A DNA stretch of 64,000 nt, taken from NCBI GenBank assembly GCA_016719535.1, contig JADJYX010000047.1, positions 62,001-126,000 of the forward strand, read 5' to 3'. Within the stretch, counting starts at the first letter, position 1, and each line of letters begins with the position of its first letter. This DNA is from Rubrivivax sp. (GTDB lineage Bacteria > Pseudomonadota > Gammaproteobacteria > Burkholderiales > Burkholderiaceae_C). The translations under genes and the position numbers were made by a program. Below, in pieces: positions 36,240-48,044 of the stretch. The notes beneath the pieces are model-generated. The model was not told the DNA's origin and searched no databases. It saw only the letters and a list, made by a program, of their open reading frames with translations.

Positions 36240-37258
36240 CGCCACGGCCTTTCGTAGGCGCCCAGCGTGTGGCGCTGCCCCTCGGCATGGGCAGCCAGCA
36301 CCGCCTGTTCGGCCGCGCCCGGCACGAAGTGGGCCGGGTCGGCGGCGGCACGGTCGATCGCCGTGCGCCAGGCGCGCGTGACCTGCGCGACATAGGCCGC
36401 GCTGCGCTGGCGGCCCTCGATCTTGATCGCCGCCACGCCGATGGCCATCAGCTGCGGCAGCAATTCCATCGTATCCAGGCTGGTCGGTTCCTCGAGCGCG
36501 TATTCGCGCCGGCCTTCGACCTCGAAGCGCCCCTTGCACAGCGTGGGGTAGCCGCGCGCCTCGTCGGCACCGTAGTGGTCGATGAGCACGCCGCCCAGCC
36601 GGGCGTCGACGCCGCCGTCGGCCTGTTCGGTCCAGCGCACGGCCGACGCCGGCGAGCACACGCCGGCATTGTTGGGCGACTGGCCGGTGACCCACGACGA
36701 CAGGGTGCAGCGGCCCTCGACCATCACGCACAGGCTGCCGAAGCCGAAGACCTCGATGTCGACCGAGGACTGGCGCACCACCTGCGCCACCTGCTGCAGC
36801 GTCAGCACGCGCGGCAGCACGGCGCGCTGGATGCCGTAGCGGCTGCGGTAGAACTCGATCGCGGCGTGTGAGGTGGCCGAGGCCTGCACCGACAGGTGCA
36901 GCCGCAGCTGCGGGTGCTGGCGGCGGCACCAGGCCATCACCGCGCTGTCGGCGACGATCAGCGCATCGGCGCCGAGGGCGACCGCCTTGTCGGCGGCGCG
37001 GAACCAGGGCGAGGGATCGAGCGCGTCGGCGAAGGTATTGAGCGCCATCAGCACCTCGGCGCCGCGGGCATGGGCATGCGCCACGCCCTCGCGGATCTGC
37101 GCGTCGTCGAAATTCAGGCCGGCGAAGTTGCGCGCGTTGGTGGCGTCCTTCAGGCCCAGGTAGACGGCATCGGCGCCTTCATCGACGGCGCTGCGCAGCG
37201 CGCGCAGCGATCCGGCGGGACAGACGAGTTGGGGCTTTCGGCAGGCATTCGTGGTCAT
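36236..37258 (-). CDS. ubiU: O2-independent ubiquinone hydroxylation protein UbiU
   Basis: 340 residues, peptidase U32 family. Cysteines C177, C184, C201 and C241 (FGFGSLCVMVEGRCTLS, NAGVCSPA, YPTLCKGRF) reproduce the E. coli [4Fe-4S] ligand spacing (169, 176, 193, 232). Partner of UbiV. Its position as first gene of ubiU-ubiV-ubiT, with successive 4-bp overlaps, indicates a single operon; the genes are needed only when oxygen is scarce. Confidence 0.95.
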   Translation of the reverse strand: MTTNACRKPQLVCPAGSLRALRSAVDEGADAVYLGLKDATNARNFAGLNFDDAQIREGVAHAHARGAEVLMALNTFADALDPSPWFRAADKAVALGADALIVADSAVMAWCRRQHPQLRLHLSVQASATSHAAIEFYRSRYGIQRAVLPRVLTLQQVAQVVRQSSVDIEVFGFGSLCVMVEGRCTLSSWVTGQSPNNAGVCSPASAVRWTEQADGGVDARLGGVLIDHYGADEARGYPTLCKGRFEVEGRREYALEEPTSLDTMELLPQLMAIGVAAIKIEGRQRSAAYVAQVTRAWRTAIDRAAADPAHFVPGAAEQAVLAAHAEGQRHTLGAYERPWR

Positions 37259-37315
37259 CGGGCGGGGTCGGGTACCGGTGTGCCGGGACTCTGGCCGCGA
37301 TTGCCGGCAAGGGTT

Positions 37316-37329
37316 TTGTCCGGGAACAA
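37316..37329 (-). promoter_or_regulatory. Weak FNR/DNR-like box upstream of ubiU
   Basis: The palindrome TTGTC-CGGG-AACAA lies 58 bp upstream of the ubiU ATG. The FNR/DNR consensus is TTGAT-N4-ATCAA, so each half-site departs at the important fourth base or beside it. Anaerobic control of ubiUV by FNR is known in E. coli. I list this only as a candidate. Confidence 0.25.
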
Positions 37330-37374
37330 GCCCGGCGCCGTCAGCCGCCAGACCGTGGCGGGCGCGCCGCTCGG

Positions 37375-37833
37375 TCAGACCGTGATGTGCTCGTGGTCGC
37401 CGCCGTGCACGCGCGACCGGCGCTGCCGGTGCTGCCATTCCAGGGCATCGGCCTCGTCGGGCGGCAGCGTGGGGTTCCAGGCCATCGGCGAGGTGGTCAT
37501 TTCGGCATCGCGCAAGGCCATGGGCTGCGTGGGCGCGAACAGCTCGGGCACCGGCGCCGCGTCGGCCGCGTGGCGATCGCCGCGCAGCAAGAGGGCGCGC
37601 ATGGCCTCCACGCGTTCGGTGTCGCTCAGCCCCGGCGCGCAAGGGTCGGGCGGCGGGCCGTACGGCGGCACCCGCGCGGCCGGCGTGTAGTGCGCGGCGG
37701 CGGCCAGGGCCTCGTCGCGCTGGCGGCGCTGCAGCGCCCGCCGCGGGCGCTCCAGCGCCAGCCAGACGCCCAAGGTCCCGATGACCGCGACGATCGCGGC
37801 GCCCAGCAACAGCAGGCTGGCAGTCGAACCCAT
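37375..37833 (-). CDS. Unknown single-pass membrane protein, sigma-28 controlled
   Basis: 152 residues. One N-terminal transmembrane helix (LLLLGAAIVAVIGTLGVWLAL) is followed by an Arg-rich juxtamembrane segment (ERPRRALQRRQRDEAL) and a Pro-rich, probably disordered cytoplasmic region ending HRQRRSRVHGGDHEHITV. I recognise no family. The interest lies in its promoter: a FliA-type box is found 73 bp upstream, with the same -35 and spacing as the fliD and fliS promoters. That suggests a late flagellar, chemotaxis or motility-linked function. It lies between ubiU and DUF1513 genes, far from the flagellar cluster. Confidence 0.7.
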   Translation of the reverse strand: MGSTASLLLLGAAIVAVIGTLGVWLALERPRRALQRRQRDEALAAAAHYTPAARVPPYGPPPDPCAPGLSDTERVEAMRALLLRGDRHAADAAPVPELFAPTQPMALRDAEMTTSPMAWNPTLPPDEADALEWQHRQRRSRVHGGDHEHITV

Positions 37834-37905
37834 GTTTCACCTCGTGCACGCAAGTGCCGGTGCCGCGCCCGCACTGGACGTGGCGCACCGGGCGTTGTCG
37901 GTTGG

Positions 37906-37933
37906 GTATCGGCGTGCCGCCCGGCCGACTTGA
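37906..37933 (-). promoter_or_regulatory. Sigma-28 (FliA) promoter before the unknown 152-residue protein
   Basis: Minus strand: TCAAGTCG (37933-37926), 12 bp, GCCGATAC (37913-37906). The -10 has seven of eight consensus bases, and the -35 and spacer match the fliD (TCAAGTAC) and fliS (TCAAGTCC) promoters. Predicted leader ~66 nt to ATG 37833. Confidence 0.7.
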
Positions 37934-38006
37934 GTCGCCGCTGTGGACTTTGCCGGCCGTGCAAGGCGGCGGTGTGACAGCGTGGAGGGACGGACGTATG
38001 TTCTAT

Positions 38007-38025
38007 GATGCGAATAATTCGCATT
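38007..38025 (+). promoter_or_regulatory. Fur-box-like palindrome before the DUF1513 gene
   Basis: The 19-bp sequence GATGCGAATAATTCGCATT has a perfect inner palindrome TGCGAAT-A-ATTCGCA and resembles betaproteobacterial Fur boxes of the AATGCGAATNATTCGCATT type. It overlaps a possible -10 (TATGAT, 38004-38009). It is also much richer in AT than the surrounding DNA. It lies 18 bp upstream of the ATG at 38043. Confidence 0.7.
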
Positions 38026-38042
38026 CCATATGAAGCCACACG

Positions 38043-39182
38043 ATGATCCGCCGCCACCTGACCCGCGTTGTCTTGCCGACCCTGTTGCCGACCCTGTGCC
38101 CGATCCTCGTCCCGCCCGCCGCAAAAGCCGCTGCCGAAGCACGCGCCGACGGCGACGAGCCCGTGCACCGCCTGCTGGCAGCCTGGCGCGTACCCGGCAG
38201 CCAGGGCGATCGCGTGGGCATTCTCGAGGCCGACTGGGCGGCGGGGCGCATCCGCATCGCCGCCGAGCAGCCGGTGCCGGGCCGTGCCCATGGCCTGCAG
38301 GCGCTGCCCGATGGCGGCTTCGTCGCCGTGGCCAACCGCCCCGGGCGCTGGCTGCTGCGCGCCGACGCCCAGGGCCGCGTGCAGCGCCGGCACGAGGTCG
38401 ACGCCGAACGCCCGCTGCGCACCTTCAACGGCCATGTGCAGCCCGCGGCCGATGGCCGCTGGCTGTTCACCACCGAGACCGACCCGGCCGACGGCAGCGG
38501 CTGGGTCAGCGTGCGCGACGCCCGCACGCTGGCGCGGGTGGCGCAATTCTCAACGGCCGGCATCGACCCGCACCAGGTGCTGCCGGCCGCCGACGGCCAG
38601 CTGCTGGTGGCCAATGGCGGCATGGCGCGCGACGCCGCCGGCCGCAAGATCGAAGGCCACCGCATGGCGCCGTCGCTGGTCCGGCTCGACCCGGCCACCG
38701 GCACGCTGCTCGGCCGCTGGACGCTGGCCGATCCCCGCCTGAGCATCCGCCACCTGGCCTGGAGCGCGGGAGCCGATCCGCTGCTGGGCGTTGCGCTGCA
38801 GGCCGAACATGACGACGCCGGGGACCGTCAGGCCGCGCCGGTGCTGGCGCTGTGGGATGGGCAATCGCTGCAGGTGCAGCGCACCGCGCTGGCCGGCGGT
38901 TATGCGGGCGATGTGGCCGCGGGCCCGGGCGGCGGCTTCGTCATCAGTGCGCAAAAGCTCGGCCGCGGCCTGTGGTGGCACCCGCAGGCCGACGAGGGCC
39001 TGGTGCGCGTGGCCGAGCTGACCGAGCCTTGCGCCCTGGCCGCCTGGCAGGGCGGGCGCGGGGTGCTGATCGCGGCGGCGCGCGGCATGGCGCGCTGGCA
39101 TGTCGCGCGGCCGGCGCGCATGCTGGCCTGGCCGCAGCCGATGGTGCCCGACAACCACTGGGTGCTGCTGCCGCCGGCGTGA
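38043..39182 (+). CDS. DUF1513 domain protein (exported, iron-regulated)
   Basis: 379 residues. A signal peptide (VVLPTLLPTLCPILVPPAAKA) is followed by a beta-propeller-like domain with repeated motifs such as GHVQPAADGRWLFTTETD and DPHQVLPAADGQLLVANGG, which are DUF1513 hallmarks. DUF1513 genes usually accompany imelysin and DUF1111 genes in Fur-controlled operons; here none of these partners is adjacent. The Fur-like box upstream supports an iron-starvation role. Exact function unknown. Confidence 0.85.
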   Translation: MIRRHLTRVVLPTLLPTLCPILVPPAAKAAAEARADGDEPVHRLLAAWRVPGSQGDRVGILEADWAAGRIRIAAEQPVPGRAHGLQALPDGGFVAVANRPGRWLLRADAQGRVQRRHEVDAERPLRTFNGHVQPAADGRWLFTTETDPADGSGWVSVRDARTLARVAQFSTAGIDPHQVLPAADGQLLVANGGMARDAAGRKIEGHRMAPSLVRLDPATGTLLGRWTLADPRLSIRHLAWSAGADPLLGVALQAEHDDAGDRQAAPVLALWDGQSLQVQRTALAGGYAGDVAAGPGGGFVISAQKLGRGLWWHPQADEGLVRVAELTEPCALAAWQGGRGVLIAAARGMARWHVARPARMLAWPQPMVPDNHWVLLPPA

Positions 39183-39183
39183 G

Positions 39184-40131
39184 TCAGCCGCGGCGCAGCG
39201 CGTCGATCTGCGCGTCCTTCTCGTTCCACAGCCCCAGCAGCCAGTGGTGCACGCGCTTGCGGAAGGGCGCATCCACGCTGCCGTCGCTGCGCCGGCACTC
39301 GACGGGGATGTCGCGGCGCTGCACGCGCACGACCACGCGCGGCACGCGGCCGCACAGGAAGTCCCAGAAGCGCGGTGCGCCGTCGGGGTAGACGATGGTG
39401 ACGTCGACCAGCGATTCGAAGCGCTCGCCCAGCACCGCCAGCGCCATCGCCAGGCCGCCGGCCTTGGGCGGCAGCAGGTGCTGCCAGCGCCCGCCCTGTG
39501 CGGCGTGCTTGGCGGGCGTGAAGCGCGTGCCCTCGACGAAATTCATCACGCTGGTGGGCACGAGGCTGAATTTGGCGCAGGCGCGGCGCGTGGCGTCCAG
39601 GTCCTGCTGGCGCTTTTCGGGGTGGCGGCGCAGCGCCTCTTCGGAGTGCCGGCGCATGAAGGGGAAGTCCAGCGCCCACCACGCCAGGCCCATCACCGGC
39701 ACATAAATGAGCTGCTGCTTGAGGAAGAATTTGAGCAGCGGGATGCGGCGGTTGAAGACATGCTGCAGCACGAAGATGTCGGTCCAGCTCTGGTGGTTGC
39801 AGGTCACCAGGTACCAGCCGCGGTAGGGCAGCTCGGTGTGGCCGGCCACGTCCCAGACGGTCGGCTGCGTCAGCCGCATCCAGCCGCTGTTGCCGGCGAT
39901 CCAGCTCGTGGCCACGGCATTGAGCAGCGGGTCCAGCCGGCGCCGCACGGCCGGCAGCGGCAGCAGCAGCCGCAGCAGGGCCAGCACGAACAGCAGGCTG
40001 CACCACCACAGCGTATTGACCAGCAGCAGCACGAAAGCCGTCACCCCGCGCAGTGGGGGCGGCAGCACGGCCAGCGGGGCGCGCACGGGTGGTTGCGTCG
40101 GGTGGATGGGTGGGGATTCGGGCGTCGTCAT
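39184..40131 (-). CDS. 1-acyl-glycerol-phosphate acyltransferase family protein (YihG-like)
   Basis: 315 residues. N-terminal transmembrane helix, then the LPLAT motifs NHQSWTD (HX4D, catalytic) and NFVEGTRFTPAK (substrate phosphate binding), with LKFFLKQQLIYVPVMGLAWWALDFPFMRR between them. These enzymes acylate lysophosphatidic acid; the YihG/YncE-like subgroup is a second, non-essential acyltransferase. It converges with DUF1513 (stop codons 1 bp apart). Confidence 0.9.
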   Translation of the reverse strand: MTTPESPPIHPTQPPVRAPLAVLPPPLRGVTAFVLLLVNTLWWCSLLFVLALLRLLLPLPAVRRRLDPLLNAVATSWIAGNSGWMRLTQPTVWDVAGHTELPYRGWYLVTCNHQSWTDIFVLQHVFNRRIPLLKFFLKQQLIYVPVMGLAWWALDFPFMRRHSEEALRRHPEKRQQDLDATRRACAKFSLVPTSVMNFVEGTRFTPAKHAAQGGRWQHLLPPKAGGLAMALAVLGERFESLVDVTIVYPDGAPRFWDFLCGRVPRVVVRVQRRDIPVECRRSDGSVDAPFRKRVHHWLLGLWNEKDAQIDALRRG

Positions 40132-40211
40132 GCAGGGGTGGGCGCAGCGCAGCCGCGCAGTGTGCCGTGGTCGGCACCGCCGGAACTTGTCGGCGCACAA
40201 GCCGCAGGGCT

Positions 40212-41540
40212 TCAGGCGCCGCCTCGCGGCGGCGTGCGCGGCCGCCCGGCCAGCCCGCCATGCTGCCACAGCCAGGCCAGCGCCAGCAGCGCCCAGCCGG
40301 ACGCCGCCAGCGGCAGCGCCAGCGCGGCGGCGGCCGGCCACAGCGCCGCCAGCAGCCGCGCCAGCAGCGCCGCCTGCAGCAGGCCGTCCAGCCACGCGGC
40401 CGCGCGGTCCTGCGCCAGCGGCCGGCCGGCCAGCGTGAGGCTCAGGCGCGACACCATCGCCAGCAGGGTGGTGCCGGCAAAACCCATCGCCAGCAGGTGC
40501 AGCGCCGCGGCATCGAGCCCGGCGCGCCAGGCCGCTGGCACCCCCGGCAGCACTGCTGCCGCCAGCGCCAGCCAGCCCAGGCCCGACCACGCGAAGGCGC
40601 GCAGCAGCCGGCGCAGCAGCGGCGTGCGCATCGACGGATGGCGTGCCCAGCGCCACACCAGCCAGCCGGTCAGCAGGGCGGCGGCCGCATGCAGGCCGCC
40701 GCGCAGCAGCAGCAGCGCCGGCTGTGCGGCCAGCGTCGCGGGCGCCAGCGACAGCGCGGCCATCGCCAGGCTGGCGGCCAGCGGCAGGGCCGGCACCCAC
40801 AGCGCATCACCCGCGGGTTCGGGCGCATCGGGCTGCGGGGCATCGGCGTGCGACAGGAAGGGCAGCAGACGATGCGAGGCGAGCAGGAAGACCGGCAGCA
40901 CCACGCCCCACAGCGCGGCGCGCGCCAGCCGCCGCGCCAGGTCGGCATCGCCCGTGGCCAGCGCGAGCGACGCAGCAGCCAGCACCGGCACCAGGGCCGC
41001 CGTGACGCCGGCGATGGCGTCGAAGTGGCGCGAGCGGCGCGTGGCACCGCGGCGCAGCCTCACCAGCAGGCGCACGATCAGCGCCCAGCCCGCGGCGCAC
41101 AGCGCCAGCCCGAGCGCGGCCGCATCCGCACGCCAGGGGCCGGTGCCCAGCGCCAGCAGCCAGCCGAGCACGCAGGCCAGCACGCCGGGCAGCAGGTGAA
41201 TCGTCGGCAGCGCCGGTGCGCGCAGCCACTTGGGCGCGCTGGTGAAGAGGAAGCCGGCAAAGAACAGCGGCATCGGCCCGAGCACGAAGGCCAGCGCATG
41301 CAGCGTGACCGCCGGCACGCCGACCACGGCCGGCACCGGGTGCAGCAACGCCAGTGCCCAGGCCAGGGCGCCGGCGGCCCACACCAGCGCCGCGGCGGCA
41401 AAGCCCAGACGGTGCGGCTGCGTCAGCAGGCGGCGCGCCGCCCAGCCGGGCGGCAGCCGGTCGACCGGCGCCGGTGGTGCGGGCGGCGCCGCGGGGGCGT
41501 CAGGCGGGCTGGCGGCTGCCACAGCCGCAGCCGCCGCCAC
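40212..41540 (-). CDS. nnrS: NnrS family membrane protein
   Basis: 442 residues with about twelve hydrophobic segments. The NnrS motifs HALAFVLGPMPLFFAGFLFTSAPKWL, LASHRLLPFLS and HLLAMGFAGTTLLAMVSRLSLTLAGR are clear. NnrS is a haem- and copper-containing protein linked to nitric oxide resistance and denitrification. The start is uncertain: GTG 41540 overlaps ric by 41 bp and GTG 41522 by 23 bp. It is probably cotranscribed with ric under NorR. Confidence 0.93.
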   Translation of the reverse strand: MAAAAAVAAASPPDAPAAPPAPPAPVDRLPPGWAARRLLTQPHRLGFAAAALVWAAGALAWALALLHPVPAVVGVPAVTLHALAFVLGPMPLFFAGFLFTSAPKWLRAPALPTIHLLPGVLACVLGWLLALGTGPWRADAAALGLALCAAGWALIVRLLVRLRRGATRRSRHFDAIAGVTAALVPVLAAASLALATGDADLARRLARAALWGVVLPVFLLASHRLLPFLSHADAPQPDAPEPAGDALWVPALPLAASLAMAALSLAPATLAAQPALLLLRGGLHAAAALLTGWLVWRWARHPSMRTPLLRRLLRAFAWSGLGWLALAAAVLPGVPAAWRAGLDAAALHLLAMGFAGTTLLAMVSRLSLTLAGRPLAQDRAAAWLDGLLQAALLARLLAALWPAAAALALPLAASGWALLALAWLWQHGGLAGRPRTPPRGGA

Positions 41541-42225
41541 TGCCGCCGCCGCAGCCGGTGTTGACGGGGGTATTCAGGCCTTCGAACAGCACGTTGTTCT
41601 CGAGGTGGATGTGCTGCATCAGATCCTCGCGCAGCTCGCGCAGGCCCAGCACCAGGGCGCGCCAGGTGTTGCAGGCGCCGGGAGGCATCACCAGGCCATG
41701 GGCGAGGTCGGCCATGCGCTGCAGGGACTGGCCGTGCAGTTCGTGCTCGGACCGCATCACCGTGATCGGCCCGCGCAGCGGCGGGGCCATGCCCAGCGCC
41801 AGCGCGGGGAAGAGCACCTGCTCCTCCTTCATCATGTGGTTCTGCAGCGCCTGCTGCATGGCCTGCAGGTGGTCGGCCAGGCCATGCGGGCAGTCGGTGC
41901 GCGCGGCGTGCACCGTCTCCACGCGCCGCGCCAGGCGCACCAGCTCGGGCAACTGCAGGCGGTGGCGCTCGTGGTAGCGGCGCAGGATGTGCGCGATCAG
42001 CTCCTCGGCCGTGGCCTTGCGCCAGTCGCGGCTGTCCTCGTCGGGCACCGCCTGCAGCGCCTGCAGCTCGGCGGCCACCTGCGCCGCGGCAGGGCCGGCG
42101 GCGCTGCGCAGCGTGAATTCGCCGCCGCAGCAGAAGTCGAGCTGGTGGCGGTCGAACAGCGCGGTGGCGCCCGGGATGCTGCGGGCCAGGTCGCCGAGCG
42201 AACGGTCGAGCAGGGAAGCGGTCAT
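41500..42225 (-). CDS. ric: Di-iron protein Ric / NorA / YtfE (repair of iron centres)
   Basis: 241 residues. N-terminal ScdA domain with C32-C33 (FDRHQLDFCCGG), then a hemerythrin-like core with the expected di-iron ligands H85, H130, E134, H161, H205 and E209 (HMMKEEQVLFP, SEHELHG, HIHLENNVLFE). It repairs iron-sulfur centres damaged by nitric oxide; the Ralstonia orthologue is NorA. An unusual Gly/Cys-rich tail (TGCGGGSGGGCGCGSRQPA) follows the domain. ATG 42225. Divergent from norR with NorR-type sites and a sigma-54 promoter between them. Confidence 0.94.
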   Translation of the reverse strand: MTASLLDRSLGDLARSIPGATALFDRHQLDFCCGGEFTLRSAAGPAAAQVAAELQALQAVPDEDSRDWRKATAEELIAHILRRYHERHRLQLPELVRLARRVETVHAARTDCPHGLADHLQAMQQALQNHMMKEEQVLFPALALGMAPPLRGPITVMRSEHELHGQSLQRMADLAHGLVMPPGACNTWRALVLGLRELREDLMQHIHLENNVLFEGLNTPVNTGCGGGSGGGCGCGSRQPA

Positions 42226-42275
42226 GGCGTGCCTTTCGGGGAGGGTGCGGTCGGGTGGGCGATGAAGGCACCGAC

Positions 42276-42290
42276 GCAAGGGGCGGGCCG
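42276..42290 (-). promoter_or_regulatory. Sigma-54 (-24/-12) promoter for ric-nnrS
   Basis: Minus strand: CGGCCCG-CCCC-TTGC. The invariant GG (42289-42288) and GC (42277-42276) are 10 bp apart, as required for RpoN. The predicted start is near 42264, leaving a ~40-nt leader before ATG 42225. This fits activation by NorR bound 40-100 bp further upstream. Confidence 0.75.
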
Positions 42291-42330
42291 GCCCGGCAGC
42301 CATCTCGTATCAGGGACTTGCAATGTATGC

Positions 42331-42373
42331 GGTCAAAACGACCATGACCTGAACGGGTCATAATCACCGCAAC

Positions 42374-42388
<15 letters not shown>
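42331..42388. promoter_or_regulatory. Three NorR enhancer sites (GGT-N7-ACC)
   Basis: Three exact matches to the Ralstonia NorR motif GGT-N7-ACC lie at 42331-42343, 42356-42368 and 42376-42388, with spacings of 25 and 20 bp. The third covers the first codons of norR itself. A triplet of sites upstream of a sigma-54 promoter is the arrangement known for norAB in Ralstonia. NO-triggered activation of ric-nnrS and self-repression of norR are the natural readings. Confidence 0.75.
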
Positions 42389-43945
<1,557 letters not shown>

Positions 43946-44023
43946 GAGCGACCCGCGCCGGCGCGCGGCGCGCGCGGATGGCCTACAGTGCGGGGGTGTT
44001 CGATCCTTGCCACCCCCATCGCC

Positions 44024-44320
44024 ATGGCTGACCGCCGCCTCGTCGTCATCCACAGCCCCGGCCCGGCCTGGGAGCCGGGCCTGCCGCTGACACAGCAGCT
44101 CGGCGTGCAGGAGCACCAGTCGCACTACGCGCAGCTGGCGGCGCAAGGCCAGCTCGACATGGGCGGCCCCTTCGTCGACGGGGCCGGCGGCGGCATGATG
44201 GTCTTCAAGCCCGGCATGGACGAGGATACGCTGCGCAGCCACGCGCTGACCGACCCCGCGGTCGAGTCCGGGCTGCTGCAGTTCGAGATCCGCCCCTGGG
44301 TGGTCGGCCTGCGCGGGTGA
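44024..44320 (+). CDS. YciI-like (YCII domain) protein
   Basis: 98 residues. The YCII fold is suggested by LVVIHSPGPAWEPGLPLTQQLGVQEHQSHYAQLAAQGQLDMGGPFVDGAGGGMMVFKPGMDEDTLRSHALTDPAVESGLLQFEIRPWVV, with the conserved His (EHQSHY) and Asp (TDPAV). Function unknown; some relatives are lyases or dehydrochlorinases. The next gene starts within its last codons (GTGA overlap), so the two are coupled. Confidence 0.8.
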   Translation: MADRRLVVIHSPGPAWEPGLPLTQQLGVQEHQSHYAQLAAQGQLDMGGPFVDGAGGGMMVFKPGMDEDTLRSHALTDPAVESGLLQFEIRPWVVGLRG

Positions 44321-45561
44321 ATGACGCGGCGCAGGGGGCGGTCGCCATCGTCGGCGGCGGCCCGGCCGGGCTGATGGCCGCCGAGGTGCTCTCGGCCGCG
44401 GGGGTGGCGATCGACCTGTACGACGGCATGCCCTCGGTCGGCCGCAAATTTCTGCTCGCCGGCAAGGGCGGCCTGAACCTGACGCACAGCGAGCCCGTCG
44501 AGACGTTCGTCGCACGTTATGCCGACGCCGCACGCTGGCTGCAGCCGCTGCTGCAGCGCTTCGGCGCGCAGGCGGTGCGCGACTTTGCCGCCGGGCTGGG
44601 CATCGACACCTTCGTCGGCAGCTCGGGCCGCGTCTTTCCGACCGACATGAAGGCCGCGCCGCTGCTGCGCGCCTGGCTGCACCGGCTGCGCGGGCGCGGC
44701 GTCCGGCTGCACATGCGCCACCGCTGGACGGGCTGGGCCGACGACGGCGCCTTGCGCTTCGACACGCCGCAGGGCGAGGTGCATCACCGGCCTGCCGCGA
44801 CCGTGCTCGCGCTCGGCGGCGCCAGCTGGCAGCGCCTGGGCTCCGACGGCGCCTGGGTGCCGCTGCTGACGGCGCGCGGCGTGGCGGTGGCGCCGCTGCA
44901 GCCGTCGAACTGCGGCTTCGATGTCGGCTGGAGCGAGCACCTGGTGGCCCGCCACGCCGGTGCGCCGATGAAGTCGGTGGCCATCAGCTGGACGCAGCCC
45001 GACGGCGGCCGCGTGACGCAGCGCGGCGAATTCGTGATCACGGCCACCGGTGTCGAGGGCAGCCTCGTCTATGCCGCCTCGGCCGCGCTGCGCGAGACCC
45101 TCGTGCGCGACGGCCAGGCCACCTTCACGGTCGACCTGCTGCCGGCGCGCGACCGCGACTGGGTGACGCAGGAGCTGGCGCACCCGCGCGGCACGCGCTC
45201 GCTGGCCACGCACCTGAAGACGCGCCTGAAGCTCGACGGCGTCAAGGCCGCGCTGCTGTGGGAAGGGGTGGACCGCCGCGTGATGGACGCCCCGGCGCAG
45301 CTGGCGGCGCGCATCAAGGCGCTGCCGGTCACGGTCAAGCGCCCGCGGCCGATCGACGAGGCCATCAGCACCGCAGGCGGCGTGCGGCGCGACGCGCTCG
45401 ACGACGGCCTGATGCTGAAGGCGCAGCCCGGCGTCTTCTGCGCCGGCGAGATGCTCGACTGGGAGGCACCCACCGGCGGCTACCTGCTGACCGCCTGCCT
45501 GGCCACCGGCCATGCGGCGGGCGAGGGCGTGCTGCGCTGGTTGCCGTCGAAAGGCGGCTGA
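44317..45561 (+). CDS. TIGR03862-type NAD(P)/FAD-dependent flavoprotein (HI0933-like)
   Basis: 414 residues. FAD-binding GGGPAGLMAAEVLS at the N-terminus, then the family signature GRKFLLAGKGGLNLTHSEP near residue 50, TVLALGGASWQRLGSDG in the middle and GEMLDWEAPTGGYLLTACLATGHAAGEG at the C-terminus. The HI0933-like family has unknown substrate. GTG 44317 is chosen because it overlaps the stop of the upstream YciI gene, and it gives the full N-terminal GxGxxG motif. Confidence 0.9.
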   Translation: MNDAAQGAVAIVGGGPAGLMAAEVLSAAGVAIDLYDGMPSVGRKFLLAGKGGLNLTHSEPVETFVARYADAARWLQPLLQRFGAQAVRDFAAGLGIDTFVGSSGRVFPTDMKAAPLLRAWLHRLRGRGVRLHMRHRWTGWADDGALRFDTPQGEVHHRPAATVLALGGASWQRLGSDGAWVPLLTARGVAVAPLQPSNCGFDVGWSEHLVARHAGAPMKSVAISWTQPDGGRVTQRGEFVITATGVEGSLVYAASAALRETLVRDGQATFTVDLLPARDRDWVTQELAHPRGTRSLATHLKTRLKLDGVKAALLWEGVDRRVMDAPAQLAARIKALPVTVKRPRPIDEAISTAGGVRRDALDDGLMLKAQPGVFCAGEMLDWEAPTGGYLLTACLATGHAAGEGVLRWLPSKGG

Positions 45562-45621
45562 GAGGGGGCTGACCAGGGCCGTGGCACACTCCGCCGCTTC
45601 GTTTTCCGGCCCCTGGTTCCC

Positions 45622-48027
<2,406 letters not shown>

Positions 48028-48044
48028 GCAGGCAGGGCGAGGTC

